Shown: positions 25,081 through 33,283, counted from the first letter of the stretch. The stretch: DNA of 64,000 bases from an uncultured Clostridia bacterium (GCA_934233745.1 CAKQGN010000007.1:1-64000); one strand, 5' to 3'. Numbers and translations are program-made. The notes: generated by a model from the letters alone, not told the origin.

Positions 25081-25290
25081 GTGGAAAACGGACTTATCGG
25101 GCTTAAAAAGATTCGCAAGGAAAAGGGGTTGAGTCAACTGAAAGTCGCCCTTGATTTGAACATGAGCCGAGAAGCCTTGTCATACTATGAAAACGGCAAG
25201 CGCAATCCCGACATTCCGACATTGAAAATGTTTTCAAAATATTTTAATGTATCAATAGATTATCTTATCAACGGAAAAGATTTTGAATAA
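25081..25290 (+). CDS. Small XRE-family HTH repressor
   Basis: The 69-residue protein is a single Cro/CI-type helix-turn-helix domain: LKKIRKEKGLSQLKVALDL, then MSREALSYYENGKRNPDIP and the usual FNVSIDYLINGK end. There is no effector domain. Translation begins at GTG 25081 behind AAAGGTG. It most likely represses itself and the divergent lipoprotein by binding the two palindromes between the genes. The long hairpin-repeat tract begins 13 bp after its stop. Confidence 0.85.
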   Translation: MENGLIGLKKIRKEKGLSQLKVALDLNMSREALSYYENGKRNPDIPTLKMFSKYFNVSIDYLINGKDFE

Positions 25291-25303
25291 ACGAAAACGT
25301 ATT

Positions 25304-26100
25304 TGGAGCGCACTTATAAACGGTATGTGCTTATTCGACATGCGCATTTCGCTTCGCTAGATTGCCACGCTTACGCTCGCAATGACAAAATGGTGGGACA
25401 CCCACACCCGAACGAACACTTATTCAAGGCGCACTTATTAACGGTATGTGCAATTTCAAAGACGGAACACGAGCCGCAAGGCGATGAAAGTGATATGCAC
25501 GCAAGCGTGCGTGATATTGTTGCCTTTGGCAACAGTGATATTTGCGCGTTGCGCAAGTGATATTGCAACTCCGTTGCAGTTGTGGGTGGGACACCCACAC
25601 CCGAACGAACACTCATTCAGAGCGTTCTTATACACGGTATGTGCATATTCAAAGACGGAACACGAGCCGCAACGGCGGCGAGAAAAGCGAACGCCGAGCT
25701 TGACGAAAAGTACAAGTGAGCGGACGAGTTTGGATTCTTTTCGTCCGCGAACGAGTGGCATAAGAAGAGGACTATACTTATCTATGCGAGTGCTGAGTGT
25801 TGTCCCCCGCTACGCGGTCACCGTGGGTTCCCTCAAGGTCACGCAGAGGGGGAACGGTGATAGGGAAAACACGTGAGGAAAGGGGAAATTTCATTACAAG
25901 TACACGACGCATTCAGAGCGTGCTTATATACGGTATGGGCTTATTCAAAGTGCGAGTCGCAAGGCGGCGAGAATTTAAGTGCCGAGCTTGACGATTGTAC
26001 CGTCCGACTGCGCCGTGTTGTTGCGTAGCTGGCGCACAAAGGACGGTGGCATAATGAGAGAAATGTCCCTATCTATGCGAGTGCCGACTTCCCCTCTTGC
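25304..26100. repeat. Gene-free tract of diverged direct repeats with variable hairpins
   Basis: A motif of the form ATTCA-(A/G)GCG-N2-CTTAT-N2-ACGGTATG-GC recurs at about 25304, 25420, 25614 and 25910. The last two copies extend into repeats of about 180 bp (25614-25795, 25910-26095) that share AAGACGGAACACGAGCC-like text, GCCGAGCTTGACGA, GTGGCATAA and TATCTATGCGAGTGC. Between the constant blocks each copy has a different self-complementary stem: GCGGACGA/TCGTCCGC in one, ACCGTCC/GGACGGT with inner TGCGCC/GGCGCA in the other. GTGGG-ACA-CCCAC with the following text ACCCGAACGAACACT also occurs twice. Open frames here are not credible proteins. Confidence 0.8.
25490..25577. repeat. Array of four GTGATAT-plus-hairpin modules
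   Basis: GTGATAT(T) occurs at 25490, 25511, 25535 and 25557. Each is followed at once by a different perfect hairpin with a tiny loop: GCACGC-AA-GCGTGC, GTTGCC-TTT-GGCAAC, TGCGC-GTT-GCGCA and GCAAC-TCC-GTTGC. The linker is constant while the stems share no sequence, so the conserved property is self-complementarity. Confidence 0.85.
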
Positions 26101-26202
26101 GAACGATGTGTTGTTTTGTAGAATAACTGCATAATTTTGAGCAATAGGGGAATGCCCGAAGGGAAGGGGTGATGTTTTATTTTAGAGTTCACGCCGTTCA
26201 CC

Positions 26203-26460
26203 CTATTATATATTTTGGAAAAACGCCTGATTGAGATGAAGAACAAGAAAGAGCCTCTTTCAACGGGTAGGAGCGTACATGGACGTACGTGACTACTCGG
26301 GGAAAGAGGCTCTGCCGCAGTTATTCGCAAACTATTATATATTTTGGAAAAACGCCTGATTGAGATGAAGAACAAGGAAACACCCCTTGAACAGCAACCC
26401 TAGCGTACATAGACGTACGTGAGTTGATGGACAAGGGGTGTTGACGCAGTTATTCGCTCA
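26203..26460 (-). repeat. Two tandem structured units at the typA 3' end with covarying stems
   Basis: Units start at 26203 and 26332 (129-bp period). They share CTATTATATATTTTGGAAA, ACGCCTGATTGAGATGAAG, a GCGTACAT(A/G)GACGTACGTGA core and GCAGTTATTCGC. The long stem differs completely but stays perfectly paired: AGAGCCTCTTTC (26250-26261) with GAAAGAGGCTCT (26302-26313), versus AACACCCCTTG (26379-26389) with CAAGGGGTGTT (26432-26442). An inner 7-bp stem also covaries. The inner unit plus the end of typA closes a 17-bp stem (AAAACGCCTGATTGAG) followed on the minus strand by TTTTT, so the inner unit acts as an oversized typA terminator. Confidence 0.85.
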
Positions 26461-26461
26461 A

Positions 26462-28288
26462 TCAGGCGTTTTTACCGCCGTAGGCGAGTTTAAGCCGCTC
26501 AGCCCCCGACAAAATTATCTTTCTGATTCTGATATTTTTGGGAGTGACTTCAAGCATTTCGTCGTCGTTGAGGAACTCTATTGCCTCTTCGAGACTGAAT
26601 TTGCGAGGAGTGTTAAGACGGAGTGCCTCGTCGGAACCGGCGGCACGCATATTGGTGACGTGCTTACGCTTGCAAACATTGACTCGGATATCCTCGTTTT
26701 TGGGCGACATACCGACAACCATGCCTTCGTAAACGGGTGTTTGCGGATCGATAAACAAAACACCTCTGTCTTGAGCGTTGAAGAGTCCGTAAGTTGCCGC
26801 TTCGCCGGTCTCGTATGCGACAAGCGAACCGGTAAATCTGCGAGGAATAGGCCCTTTGTACGGAGCATATCCCGCAAAGAGCTGGTTCATAACGCCCTCG
26901 CCTTTGGTATCTGTCAAAAACTCGTTCTTAAACCCGAAAAGTCCGCGCGCAGGCACTTTGAATTCCATGCGAATACGGCTGCCTTGCGGATTCATAGTGA
27001 CAAGTTCGCCCTTTCTTACGCCCATGCGTTCCATAACCGAACCGACACAGTCGCTCGGAACATCGATAAAAAGTTGTTCCATAGGCTCGCATTTTACGCC
27101 GTCGATATCCTTAAAGATGACTTTCGGAGTGCTGACGCCAAACTCATATCCTTCTCTGCGCATTGTTTCGATGAGGATTGAAAGGTGCATTTCTCCTCTG
27201 CCGCACACTTTGAATGTGTCCGGGCTTTCGGTTTGGTAAACACGGAGCGAAACGTCTTTCAAGAGTTCTCTGAACAGTCTGTCGCGGAGGTGACGAGATG
27301 TGACAAATTTGCCCTCTTTGCCGGCAAACGGGCTATCGTTGACGCAGAAGTTCATCTCGATTGTAGGCTCGCCGATTTTGACAAACGGCACCGGCTCGAT
27401 TTTTGCGGGAGAGCAAATCGTGTTGCCGATGGTGATATTTTCGATACCGCTGAAACACACGATATCACCCACCATTGCGTTTTCTACGGGAACGCGTTTG
27501 AGTCCTTCGATTTGGAAAAGATTGACGATTTTGCTCTTGTAGGGCGAAATTCCGCTATGGTAGTCGCACACCACAACTTCCTTTGCCATATCCACCTTGC
27601 CTCTTTCGATTCTGCCGATACCGATTCTGCCGACATAATCATTGTAGTCGATTGCGGACACGAGAAGTTGAAGCTCGCCGTTTTCGTCGCCTTCGGGAGC
27701 GGGGATATAGTCCAAAATAGTGTCGAACAAAGGTTTCAGGTCTTTGCCCGGCACGTGATAATCTCTCGTTGCGGTGGCTTGCTTGCCGCTGCAATACAAA
27801 ATCGGACTTTGAAGTTGCTCGTCGCTTGCGTCGAGATCGAGCAAAAGTTCCAGCACTTCGTCGCCGACTTCGTCGAGTCTTGCGTCGGGTTTGTCGATTT
27901 TGTTGACAACGATGATTATTTTAAGTCCGAGCGACAATGCTTTTTCTACAACGAAACGCGTTTGCGGCATAGGACCTTCTTGCGCGTCGACAAGAAGCAC
28001 GACGCCGTTGACCATTTTAAGCACACGTTCGACTTCACCGGAAAAATCTGCGTGTCCCGGAGTGTCGATTATGTTGATTTTGACGCCGTTGTAGTGGATT
28101 GACGTATTTTTTGCAAGGATTGTGATGCCTCTTTCTCTTTCGAGATCGCCCGAGTCCATAACGCAAGTCGCAACTTGCTGATTTTCTCTGAACGTACCCG
28201 ACTGTTTGAGCATGCCGTCCACAAGAGTCGTTTTGCCGTGGTCGACGTGGGCTATAATTGCGATATTTCTCAAATCGTTTCTGACCAT
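26462..28288 (-). CDS. typA: GTP-binding ribosome-associated protein TypA/BipA
   Basis: The 608-residue translational GTPase starts [25 protein letters not shown] (P-loop shown as AHVDHGKTT) with DTPGHADF and [13 protein letters not shown] motifs and the EF-G-like C-terminal domains ([34 protein letters not shown]). Length is normal for TypA. It binds the ribosome and helps 50S assembly and stress or low-temperature growth. Its stop codon lies inside the 17-bp stem shared with the downstream structured repeats. Confidence 0.95.
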   Translation of the reverse strand: MVRNDLRNIAIIAHVDHGKTTLVDGMLKQSGTFRENQQVATCVMDSGDLERERGITILAKNTSIHYNGVKINIIDTPGHADFSGEVERVLKMVNGVVLLVDAQEGPMPQTRFVVEKALSLGLKIIIVVNKIDKPDARLDEVGDEVLELLLDLDASDEQLQSPILYCSGKQATATRDYHVPGKDLKPLFDTILDYIPAPEGDENGELQLLVSAIDYNDYVGRIGIGRIERGKVDMAKEVVVCDYHSGISPYKSKIVNLFQIEGLKRVPVENAMVGDIVCFSGIENITIGNTICSPAKIEPVPFVKIGEPTIEMNFCVNDSPFAGKEGKFVTSRHLRDRLFRELLKDVSLRVYQTESPDTFKVCGRGEMHLSILIETMRREGYEFGVSTPKVIFKDIDGVKCEPMEQLFIDVPSDCVGSVMERMGVRKGELVTMNPQGSRIRMEFKVPARGLFGFKNEFLTDTKGEGVMNQLFAGYAPYKGPIPRRFTGSLVAYETGEAATYGLFNAQDRGVLFIDPQTPVYEGMVVGMSPKNEDIRVNVCKRKHVTNMRAAGSDEALRLNTPRKFSLEEAIEFLNDDEMLEVTPKNIRIRKIILSGAERLKLAYGGKNA

Positions 28289-28331
28289 ATTGAGCCTTCT
28301 TTTCTTAGGTTTCGGTGCAATCGTGCGCCGT

Positions 28332-28485
28332 TTTTGTACGGATGATTTTGATTCCTATATAAAACTTTGATATATTAGCACACTTTTTATACTCTTGGCA
28401 AATCGTTGATAGGATAAAAGCAAAAATTCTTGCAATATTTTTGCAATAAATTCTACGATTTCGGCGTGCAATGTCCGTCAAAACC
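28332..28485. other. Intergenic region between typA and sdaA
   Basis: The 249-nt divergent gap holds a plausible typA promoter on the minus strand (TTGCCA, 18 nt, TAATAT near 28370-28400) and the sdaA promoter on the plus strand. I see no small gene in it. Confidence 0.4.
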
Positions 28486-28513
28486 TTGCGAAAGCGCATA
28501 TTTGTGCTATAAT
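28486..28513 (+). promoter_or_regulatory. sdaA promoter
   Basis: TTGCGA (28486-28491), 16 nt, TATAAT (28508-28513), 24 nt before ATG 28538, with CGGAG between. Confidence 0.65.
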
Positions 28514-28537
28514 GTAGCAAATCGGAGCAACACGCAT

Positions 28538-29773
28538 ATGAAAAGTTTGACTGAATTGTACAAAATAGGACGCGGACCGTCGAGTTCGCACACCATGGGG
28601 CCTGAAAAAGCCGCCAAACTCTTTATGGAACGCAACAAAAGCGCGTATTCTTTCAAGGTTATTCTTTACGGTTCTTTGGCAAAAACAGGCAAAGGTCACG
28701 GTACGGACGTTGTGTTGAAAAAGACGTTTACAAAACCCGTCGACGTCGTTTTCGACTATGAAAACGAGCATCTGCCCCACCCGAACACCATGGACTTGTT
28801 TGCAATCGATCTCAACGGCAAGATTACGGATTCATGGCGTGTGTACAGCGTAGGTGGCGGTGCAATCGAAGTGGAAGGCGAAAGTTCGATAGATCCGCCC
28901 GAGGTCTATCCTCACCACACTTTCGAACAAATAAGAGCATATTGCGACGAACAGGAAATCACCATTCCGCAATATGTCGTTCGTTTCGAGGGAGAGCAAA
29001 TCCGAGAGTATCTGCAAACCATTTGGGAAACAATGAAAACCGCAATCAAACAGGGCTTGAAAGCAAGCGGCGTGCTTCCCGGCGGACTCAACACCGAACG
29101 CAGAGCGAAAATACTGTATCAGCAACGTCATATCGACGAAACTCCACAGACAAAAGAAAACCGCCTCGTTTGCGCTTACGCTTTTGCAGTGAGCGAACAA
29201 AACGCGTCGGGCGAAATCATCGCCACCGCCCCGACATGCGGTGCATGCGGCATTCTCCCTGCCGTACTCAAATACGAGCAAGATATACACAAATACTCTG
29301 ACGATGACATCATCGACGCTCTTTCGACTGCGGGTATTATCGGCAATATAGTCAAAACCAACGCTTCGATAAGCGGCGCGGAATGCGGCTGTCAAGCCGA
29401 ATGCGGAACGGCATGTTCGATGGCTGCGGCGGCTCTTGCGCAATTGTTCGGAATGGATTTCGACCAAATCGAATATTCGGCCGAAGTTGCAATGGAACAT
29501 CATCTCGGCTTGACGTGCGATCCGGTTGCCGGTCTTGTGCAAATTCCGTGCATCGAACGTAACGCAGTTGCGGCAATGCGTGCGATAAACGCCGTTTCGC
29601 TTGCAAGTTTTCTCACAACTTCCCGTCAGATATCCTTTGACGCGGTGGTCGAAACCATGTATCAAACGGGCAAAGACATCAACGTCCGCTATCGCGAAAC
29701 TTCGGGTGGCGGTCTTGCAAAGAGTTACAACCACTCTCGCCTGCGCCACGCAAAACATCGCAAAAAGAAATAA
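28538..29773 (+). CDS. sdaA: L-serine ammonia-lyase, iron-sulfur dependent, single-chain
   Basis: The 411-residue protein begins MKSLTELYKIGRGPSSSHTMGP, the beta-domain opening (SSSHT motif). It continues into the alpha domain with IATAPTCGACGILPAVLKY, GAECGCQAECGTACSMAAAA and CDPVAGLVQIPCIERNAV, which carry the 4Fe-4S ligands. It deaminates L-serine to pyruvate and ammonia. Several positions that are usually Asn, Gly or Val in this family are Cys here (PTCGAC, AECGCQAEC), an odd enrichment. The start is ATG 28538; the upstream frame overlaps the promoter. A terminator follows. Confidence 0.88.
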   Translation: MKSLTELYKIGRGPSSSHTMGPEKAAKLFMERNKSAYSFKVILYGSLAKTGKGHGTDVVLKKTFTKPVDVVFDYENEHLPHPNTMDLFAIDLNGKITDSWRVYSVGGGAIEVEGESSIDPPEVYPHHTFEQIRAYCDEQEITIPQYVVRFEGEQIREYLQTIWETMKTAIKQGLKASGVLPGGLNTERRAKILYQQRHIDETPQTKENRLVCAYAFAVSEQNASGEIIATAPTCGACGILPAVLKYEQDIHKYSDDDIIDALSTAGIIGNIVKTNASISGAECGCQAECGTACSMAAAALAQLFGMDFDQIEYSAEVAMEHHLGLTCDPVAGLVQIPCIERNAVAAMRAINAVSLASFLTTSRQISFDAVVETMYQTGKDINVRYRETSGGGLAKSYNHSRLRHAKHRKKK

Positions 29774-29792
29774 AATTGCAAAACTATAAGTC

Positions 29793-29818
29793 AAAACCGC
29801 ATATCTATTGCGGTTTTT
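29793..29818 (+). terminator. sdaA terminator
   Basis: AAAACCGCA (29793-29801) and TGCGGTTTT (29809-29817) with a short loop and T run. A look-alike (AAAAACCGCG...CGCGGTTTTT) recurs in the tmRNA satellite at 30474-30500. Confidence 0.82.
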
Positions 29819-29910
29819 AATTATTTTTGCACGATTTTTCAAATTGTGTTGCTTTTTGAATATAATGTGATATAATCAATGCACCAAGGCGGTTTTGATT
29901 GTCCGCTTTC

Positions 29911-30274
29911 GGGGGTGTTCTGGATTCGACATTCGGTTTGATGCGGGATAAGCACGTCGTAGGCTCGGCTACGTTAAAACGGAACGTTAAAATTAAACGC
30001 AAAAAACAATCAAAAGAGCTCCTCTATGGAGTTCGCTCTTGCTGCATAATTTAGTCGGCACGTCGACCTGAGGTTTTCTGTTCCCTCAGCAATCGGCGTC
30101 AGAAAAACAGACAACGCAATCCGAGTTCTCGGTAGGATTGTTGTTATTACGAGATCATCGAAGCAAGGTTTGTAGGTGAACCGAAGCAAGAAAAATTTTA
30201 ATCACCGACTAAACGTGTAGAAAGTGCCGAGGACGGTCGGGTGGACCGGGGTTCAAATCCCCGCACTTCCACCA
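29911..30274 (+). ncRNA. ssrA: Transfer-messenger RNA
   Basis: The gene starts GGGGGTGTTCTGGATTCGAC and ends in a tRNA-like T arm GGGGTTCAAATCCCC with an encoded CCA; the acceptor pairs GGGGGTG with CACTTCC. The tag frame begins at GCA 29999 and stops at TAA 30047, encoding AKNNQKSSSMEFALAA, which ends in the usual ALAA degradation signal. It rescues stalled ribosomes with SmpB. Its last 21 nt are repeated twice in the downstream satellites. Confidence 0.95.
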
Positions 30275-30282
30275 CAAAAAAG

Positions 30283-30313
30283 ACAAGTTGAACCCTGTTC
30301 GACTTGTTTTTTT
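30283..30313 (+). terminator. tmRNA terminator
   Basis: ACAAGTTGAAC, loop CCT, GTTCGACTTGT and seven T. A near-identical hairpin (30643-30670) stands behind the outermost satellite. Confidence 0.88.
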
Positions 30314-30670
30314 ATACTTTTTATGCGGGGATTTTGCACGATTTCATCGTGCCGTTGCTCTGCAACGTGAACCCCGTACTTCGGGCTGACGCTTCGCTTT
30401 GCAAATAAATTTGCACGCTTGCTATTACGCAAACTGCGTTTGCTACAAATCCCCGCACTTCCACCAGAAATGTAAAAACCGCGTATCTAACGCGGTTTTT
30501 CATTTTGGTAAGAATGCGTGGATTATGCAATTTTGACAAAATCGCATCATGGCTGTGCCGAGTGAACCCCTCTCGGCTGCACGCGATTGACCCTCGGTAA
30601 CAATCGCTGTAAGGCAAATCCTGCACTTTCACCACAAAGAAAACAAGTCGAACCCTGTTCGACTTGTTTT
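30314..30670 (+). repeat. Two satellites carrying the tmRNA 3' end and their own terminators
   Basis: The last 21 nt of tmRNA (C56 to CCA) recur exactly at 30446-30466 and as a diverged 20-nt copy at 30615-30634. Spacings from the gene are 192 and a further 169 bp. The DNA between copies is a chain of mini-hairpins: GCACGAT-TTC-ATCGTGC, CGTTGC-TCT-GCAACG, TGCAAAT-AA-ATTTGCA and GCAAAC-TGC-GTTTGC, then GCCGAG/CTCGGC and GCGATTG/CAATCGC in the second. Each 3'-end copy is followed by a terminator (30474-30500, 30643-30670). No protein is encoded. The plan matches that at tRNA-Val although the sequences differ. Confidence 0.85.
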
Positions 30671-30766
30671 CTATTATGACATATCGTTTCGTTCTTGCAA
30701 AACCTTATACAAAACCGTCGTTTTGCACGGCGGTTTTGTGGTTTCATCGCATTAGATGCTCGAAAA

Positions 30767-32176
30767 TCACTTGTTCATCACTTCAAGACATTGTGCAAAG
30801 AACTTGGTTGCGGTTTCCATTGCGTCGATGCTCACACGCTCGTTGATTGCGTGAATACGCTTTTGGTCGTCAAGCGTCATAAGGAACGGCGTAAAGCGAT
30901 AGATATTGTCACACACGTCGCCGTAGTAGCGGCTGTCGCTGTTGGCGATGAACATATACGGCGCAGTAACCATTGTCGGGAAAATCTGCTTGATTGCGAC
31001 ATTGAGGTCATGCCACGGCTTGACGTCTATTGGCGAAACTACCGTTGCTTCCGTACCGTTGCCGTGTCTTTCGACTTTTACGTCTTTGCCGAGAAGTTTT
31101 TGCGTATATTCAAGCACTTCGTCGCTTGAAACGCCTGTGATGATACGCGTATTGATATTTGCGCTCACCTTGGGCGGAATGACGTTTTCCGCATCGCTTC
31201 CGTGGAGCATAGTTTGCGCAAAAGTGGTTGATATAAGCGAGTTTGTGAGCGGTATTTTTTTGAACACTAATTTTAGAAGCGGACTCAAAATATCCCGATT
31301 GACCAAAATAAATCTGAACGGAAATTTGACATGCGGAGCGATGAGTTTGAATGTTTGCTTTGTTGCGGGCGTCCACTTGCTCGGCATCGGGTGCTTGTCG
31401 AGTTTGACAAGAGCTTTGCCAAGAATTGCCGCTGCCGACGGTTTTGAGGGATTTGACGCATGCCCTCCTGCTTTTTCCACGGTGAGCGTCATGTTCATAT
31501 TGCCCTTTTCACATGTTGCGATAAGTCCGAACAGTTTGTCCTCCCCTATCATCTTTCCGTCAATAATCGTGCCGCCCTCGTCAATGATGTATTCCAAACG
31601 AATATTTTGTTTTTTGAACCACTCGCAGATATGCGCCGCTCCCTCCTCTGTCCACGCTTCCTCATCGTGTCCGAAACAAAAATACACGTCGCGTTCGGGT
31701 TGCCACCCCTCAGAAAGCAGTTTTTCCGCCGCTTCGAGAAGAGATATCATCGTGCCTTTCATATCCTGCGTGCCGCGTCCCCAAACGAAGCCCCCGTCTA
31801 TCGTTCCTCCGAAAGGTTCGTAATCCCAACCTTCCTTAGGTGCAGGGACAACATCTTGGTGAGCAAGAAATGCGCCCGGAAGCAAAGACGGATCTTTGCC
31901 TTTGAAACGATAAACCAGGCTATAATTGTTTATAACCGTCTTTTCTGCCGTCTTGTGAATGAGCGGATAAGTTTTTTCAAGCCAAGCGTGATAATCCACA
32001 AAAGGCTTGTCTATGCCCTCAAATTCACCTACCATGGAAACAGTCGGGATTTTAACCGCCTCCGAAAGATGTTGCGCGATAAGATTTTTGTCGAATTCTT
32101 TTGCCGTATACTCGCCCGCATCGATTTCTTTGGGTTTGCACAAAAGCGTGCGAATGATCATTGTTGTAAGCAACAT
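30767..32176 (-). CDS. M20-family metallopeptidase (CPS1/Gly-Xaa carboxypeptidase-like)
   Basis: The 469-residue protein has the M20 zinc-site motifs in order: LAHQDVVPAP (His ligand, Asp), FVWGRGTQDMKGTM (bridging Asp), HDEEAWTEEGA (catalytic Glu and Glu ligand) and EYIIDEGG. The N-terminal hydrophobic MLLTTMIIRTLL stretch may be a membrane anchor, as in CPS1-like members. The lid/dimerisation domain lies in the middle (SVSANI-type segment KVSANINTRI). It probably releases amino acids from peptides or acyl-amino acids. It stands alone, behind the tmRNA satellites and convergent with them. Confidence 0.85.
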   Translation of the reverse strand: MLLTTMIIRTLLCKPKEIDAGEYTAKEFDKNLIAQHLSEAVKIPTVSMVGEFEGIDKPFVDYHAWLEKTYPLIHKTAEKTVINNYSLVYRFKGKDPSLLPGAFLAHQDVVPAPKEGWDYEPFGGTIDGGFVWGRGTQDMKGTMISLLEAAEKLLSEGWQPERDVYFCFGHDEEAWTEEGAAHICEWFKKQNIRLEYIIDEGGTIIDGKMIGEDKLFGLIATCEKGNMNMTLTVEKAGGHASNPSKPSAAAILGKALVKLDKHPMPSKWTPATKQTFKLIAPHVKFPFRFILVNRDILSPLLKLVFKKIPLTNSLISTTFAQTMLHGSDAENVIPPKVSANINTRIITGVSSDEVLEYTQKLLGKDVKVERHGNGTEATVVSPIDVKPWHDLNVAIKQIFPTMVTAPYMFIANSDSRYYGDVCDNIYRFTPFLMTLDDQKRIHAINERVSIDAMETATKFFAQCLEVMNK

Positions 32177-32311
32177 AATGATTCTCCTTTGTCTATTTAC
32201 ATATAAATATCATAGTACTCATTGCTCCGTTTTGCAAGACCGAATATGGTTTTCGCTTTGCATTTTTACAATTTGTTTTTTTTGTGCAAAAGTTCGCTAA
32301 AAATGCCAAAT

Positions 32312-32341
32312 TTGACATCTTGGCATAATGTATGATAAAAT
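32312..32341 (+). promoter_or_regulatory. Promoter of lipoprotein gene 32369
   Basis: TTGACA (32312-32317), 18 nt, TAAAAT (32336-32341), followed by CCGGAGG seven nt before ATG 32369. Confidence 0.72.
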
Positions 32342-32368
32342 AATATTAGTTCTAACCGGAGGTTTAAT

Positions 32369-33283
32369 ATGAAAAACAAAGCGATTCTTTTAATTGCAAC
32401 AATACTGCTATCCCTTCTTCTCGGGTTGGTACTGGTTGCTTGCAACCCCGGCAAAATGGAAGATATTGTCGGAACGTATCAGCTTGTCGCCGACACATAC
32501 ACCGAGTATGAACAAGAAACGGTGGACAAAATCGCCGCCTACGGCAAGGAATCATACCTCGTTGTTACAGGCAAAGAAAAAGGATATTATGTTTACAAAG
32601 ACAACGACACGGCGGCTTATGCAAGAGAGATTAAACTGGAATACACCACAAATGACGAAAACAATGTTTCATTGGTGACTTATGTATTGGATGTTGGCGA
32701 AAAACCGCGTTCATTCCATGTCGACGTAAAAAAAGACAAATACCTCATCTCTCGTTGGCCGTCTGCAACCAAAATTATCGCGGCATACAACATCGAATAC
32801 AAAAAGGTGAGCAACGCGACAGACCTTTCCGCCGTCAAAAAGATTTACGGCGAATTGCCCGTGTTCGGCTATAACTTATACAAATTCAACTCGTTTTTCT
32901 GCGCCGAACTTACCAACGGTCATCAAGAGAATTTCAGCGATTACATCTACAAATACTACGATGTTAATTCCGCAAACTGCACCGCCACTCTGTATTATGC
33001 CGAAAAATCCGATCAAAAGCCCGTCGTCGTAAAAAATTTGCCTGTCAATTTCGAGCGCAATCAGGAAAACGATGAACTCATAAAAGTGACAATAGGCGAC
33101 GTCGAATACGATCTTACAAGCGGAGTACCCGCCAGAGAAGTCAAAGTCAATGTCAGCGGCGAAGAGGTTGACGGAAAAGAAGAACTTGGTTGGTTTGACA
33201 TTTCGCAAACCGAATACAAAGATTACGCCTCGTTGTTCCAAAGCCTCATCGACAAATATGTTGCGTCCTTGCAGCAATCATAA
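32369..33283 (+). CDS. Secreted lipoprotein of unknown function
   Basis: The 304-residue protein has a signal peptide (MKNKAILLIATILLSLLLGL) with lipobox LVAC near residue 25. The mature part starts NPGKMEDIVGTYQLVADTYT and looks like a lipocalin/META-like or DUF-type beta-rich domain repeated loosely (KDNDTAAYAREIKLEY, later DVNSANCTATLYYAEK). I cannot place it in a named family. It is exported and lipidated, then anchored to the outer face of the membrane. It has its own promoter and terminator and so is a monocistron. Confidence 0.75.
   Translation: MKNKAILLIATILLSLLLGLVLVACNPGKMEDIVGTYQLVADTYTEYEQETVDKIAAYGKESYLVVTGKEKGYYVYKDNDTAAYAREIKLEYTTNDENNVSLVTYVLDVGEKPRSFHVDVKKDKYLISRWPSATKIIAAYNIEYKKVSNATDLSAVKKIYGELPVFGYNLYKFNSFFCAELTNGHQENFSDYIYKYYDVNSANCTATLYYAEKSDQKPVVVKNLPVNFERNQENDELIKVTIGDVEYDLTSGVPAREVKVNVSGEEVDGKEELGWFDISQTEYKDYASLFQSLIDKYVASLQQS

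Noticed and set aside
25299..26000. Several overlapping open frames in the hairpin-repeat tract
   Set aside because: They arise from GC-containing repeats, have no ribosome sites, and change frame between homologous repeat copies.
25304..26460. CRISPR array
   Set aside because: Repeat lengths and spacings are irregular, the variable parts are self-complementary stems rather than spacers, and there are no cas genes.
26203..26460. Insertion-sequence ends or a MITE
   Set aside because: A MITE would keep its stem sequence between copies; here flanks are conserved and stems differ completely, and no target-site duplication is apparent.
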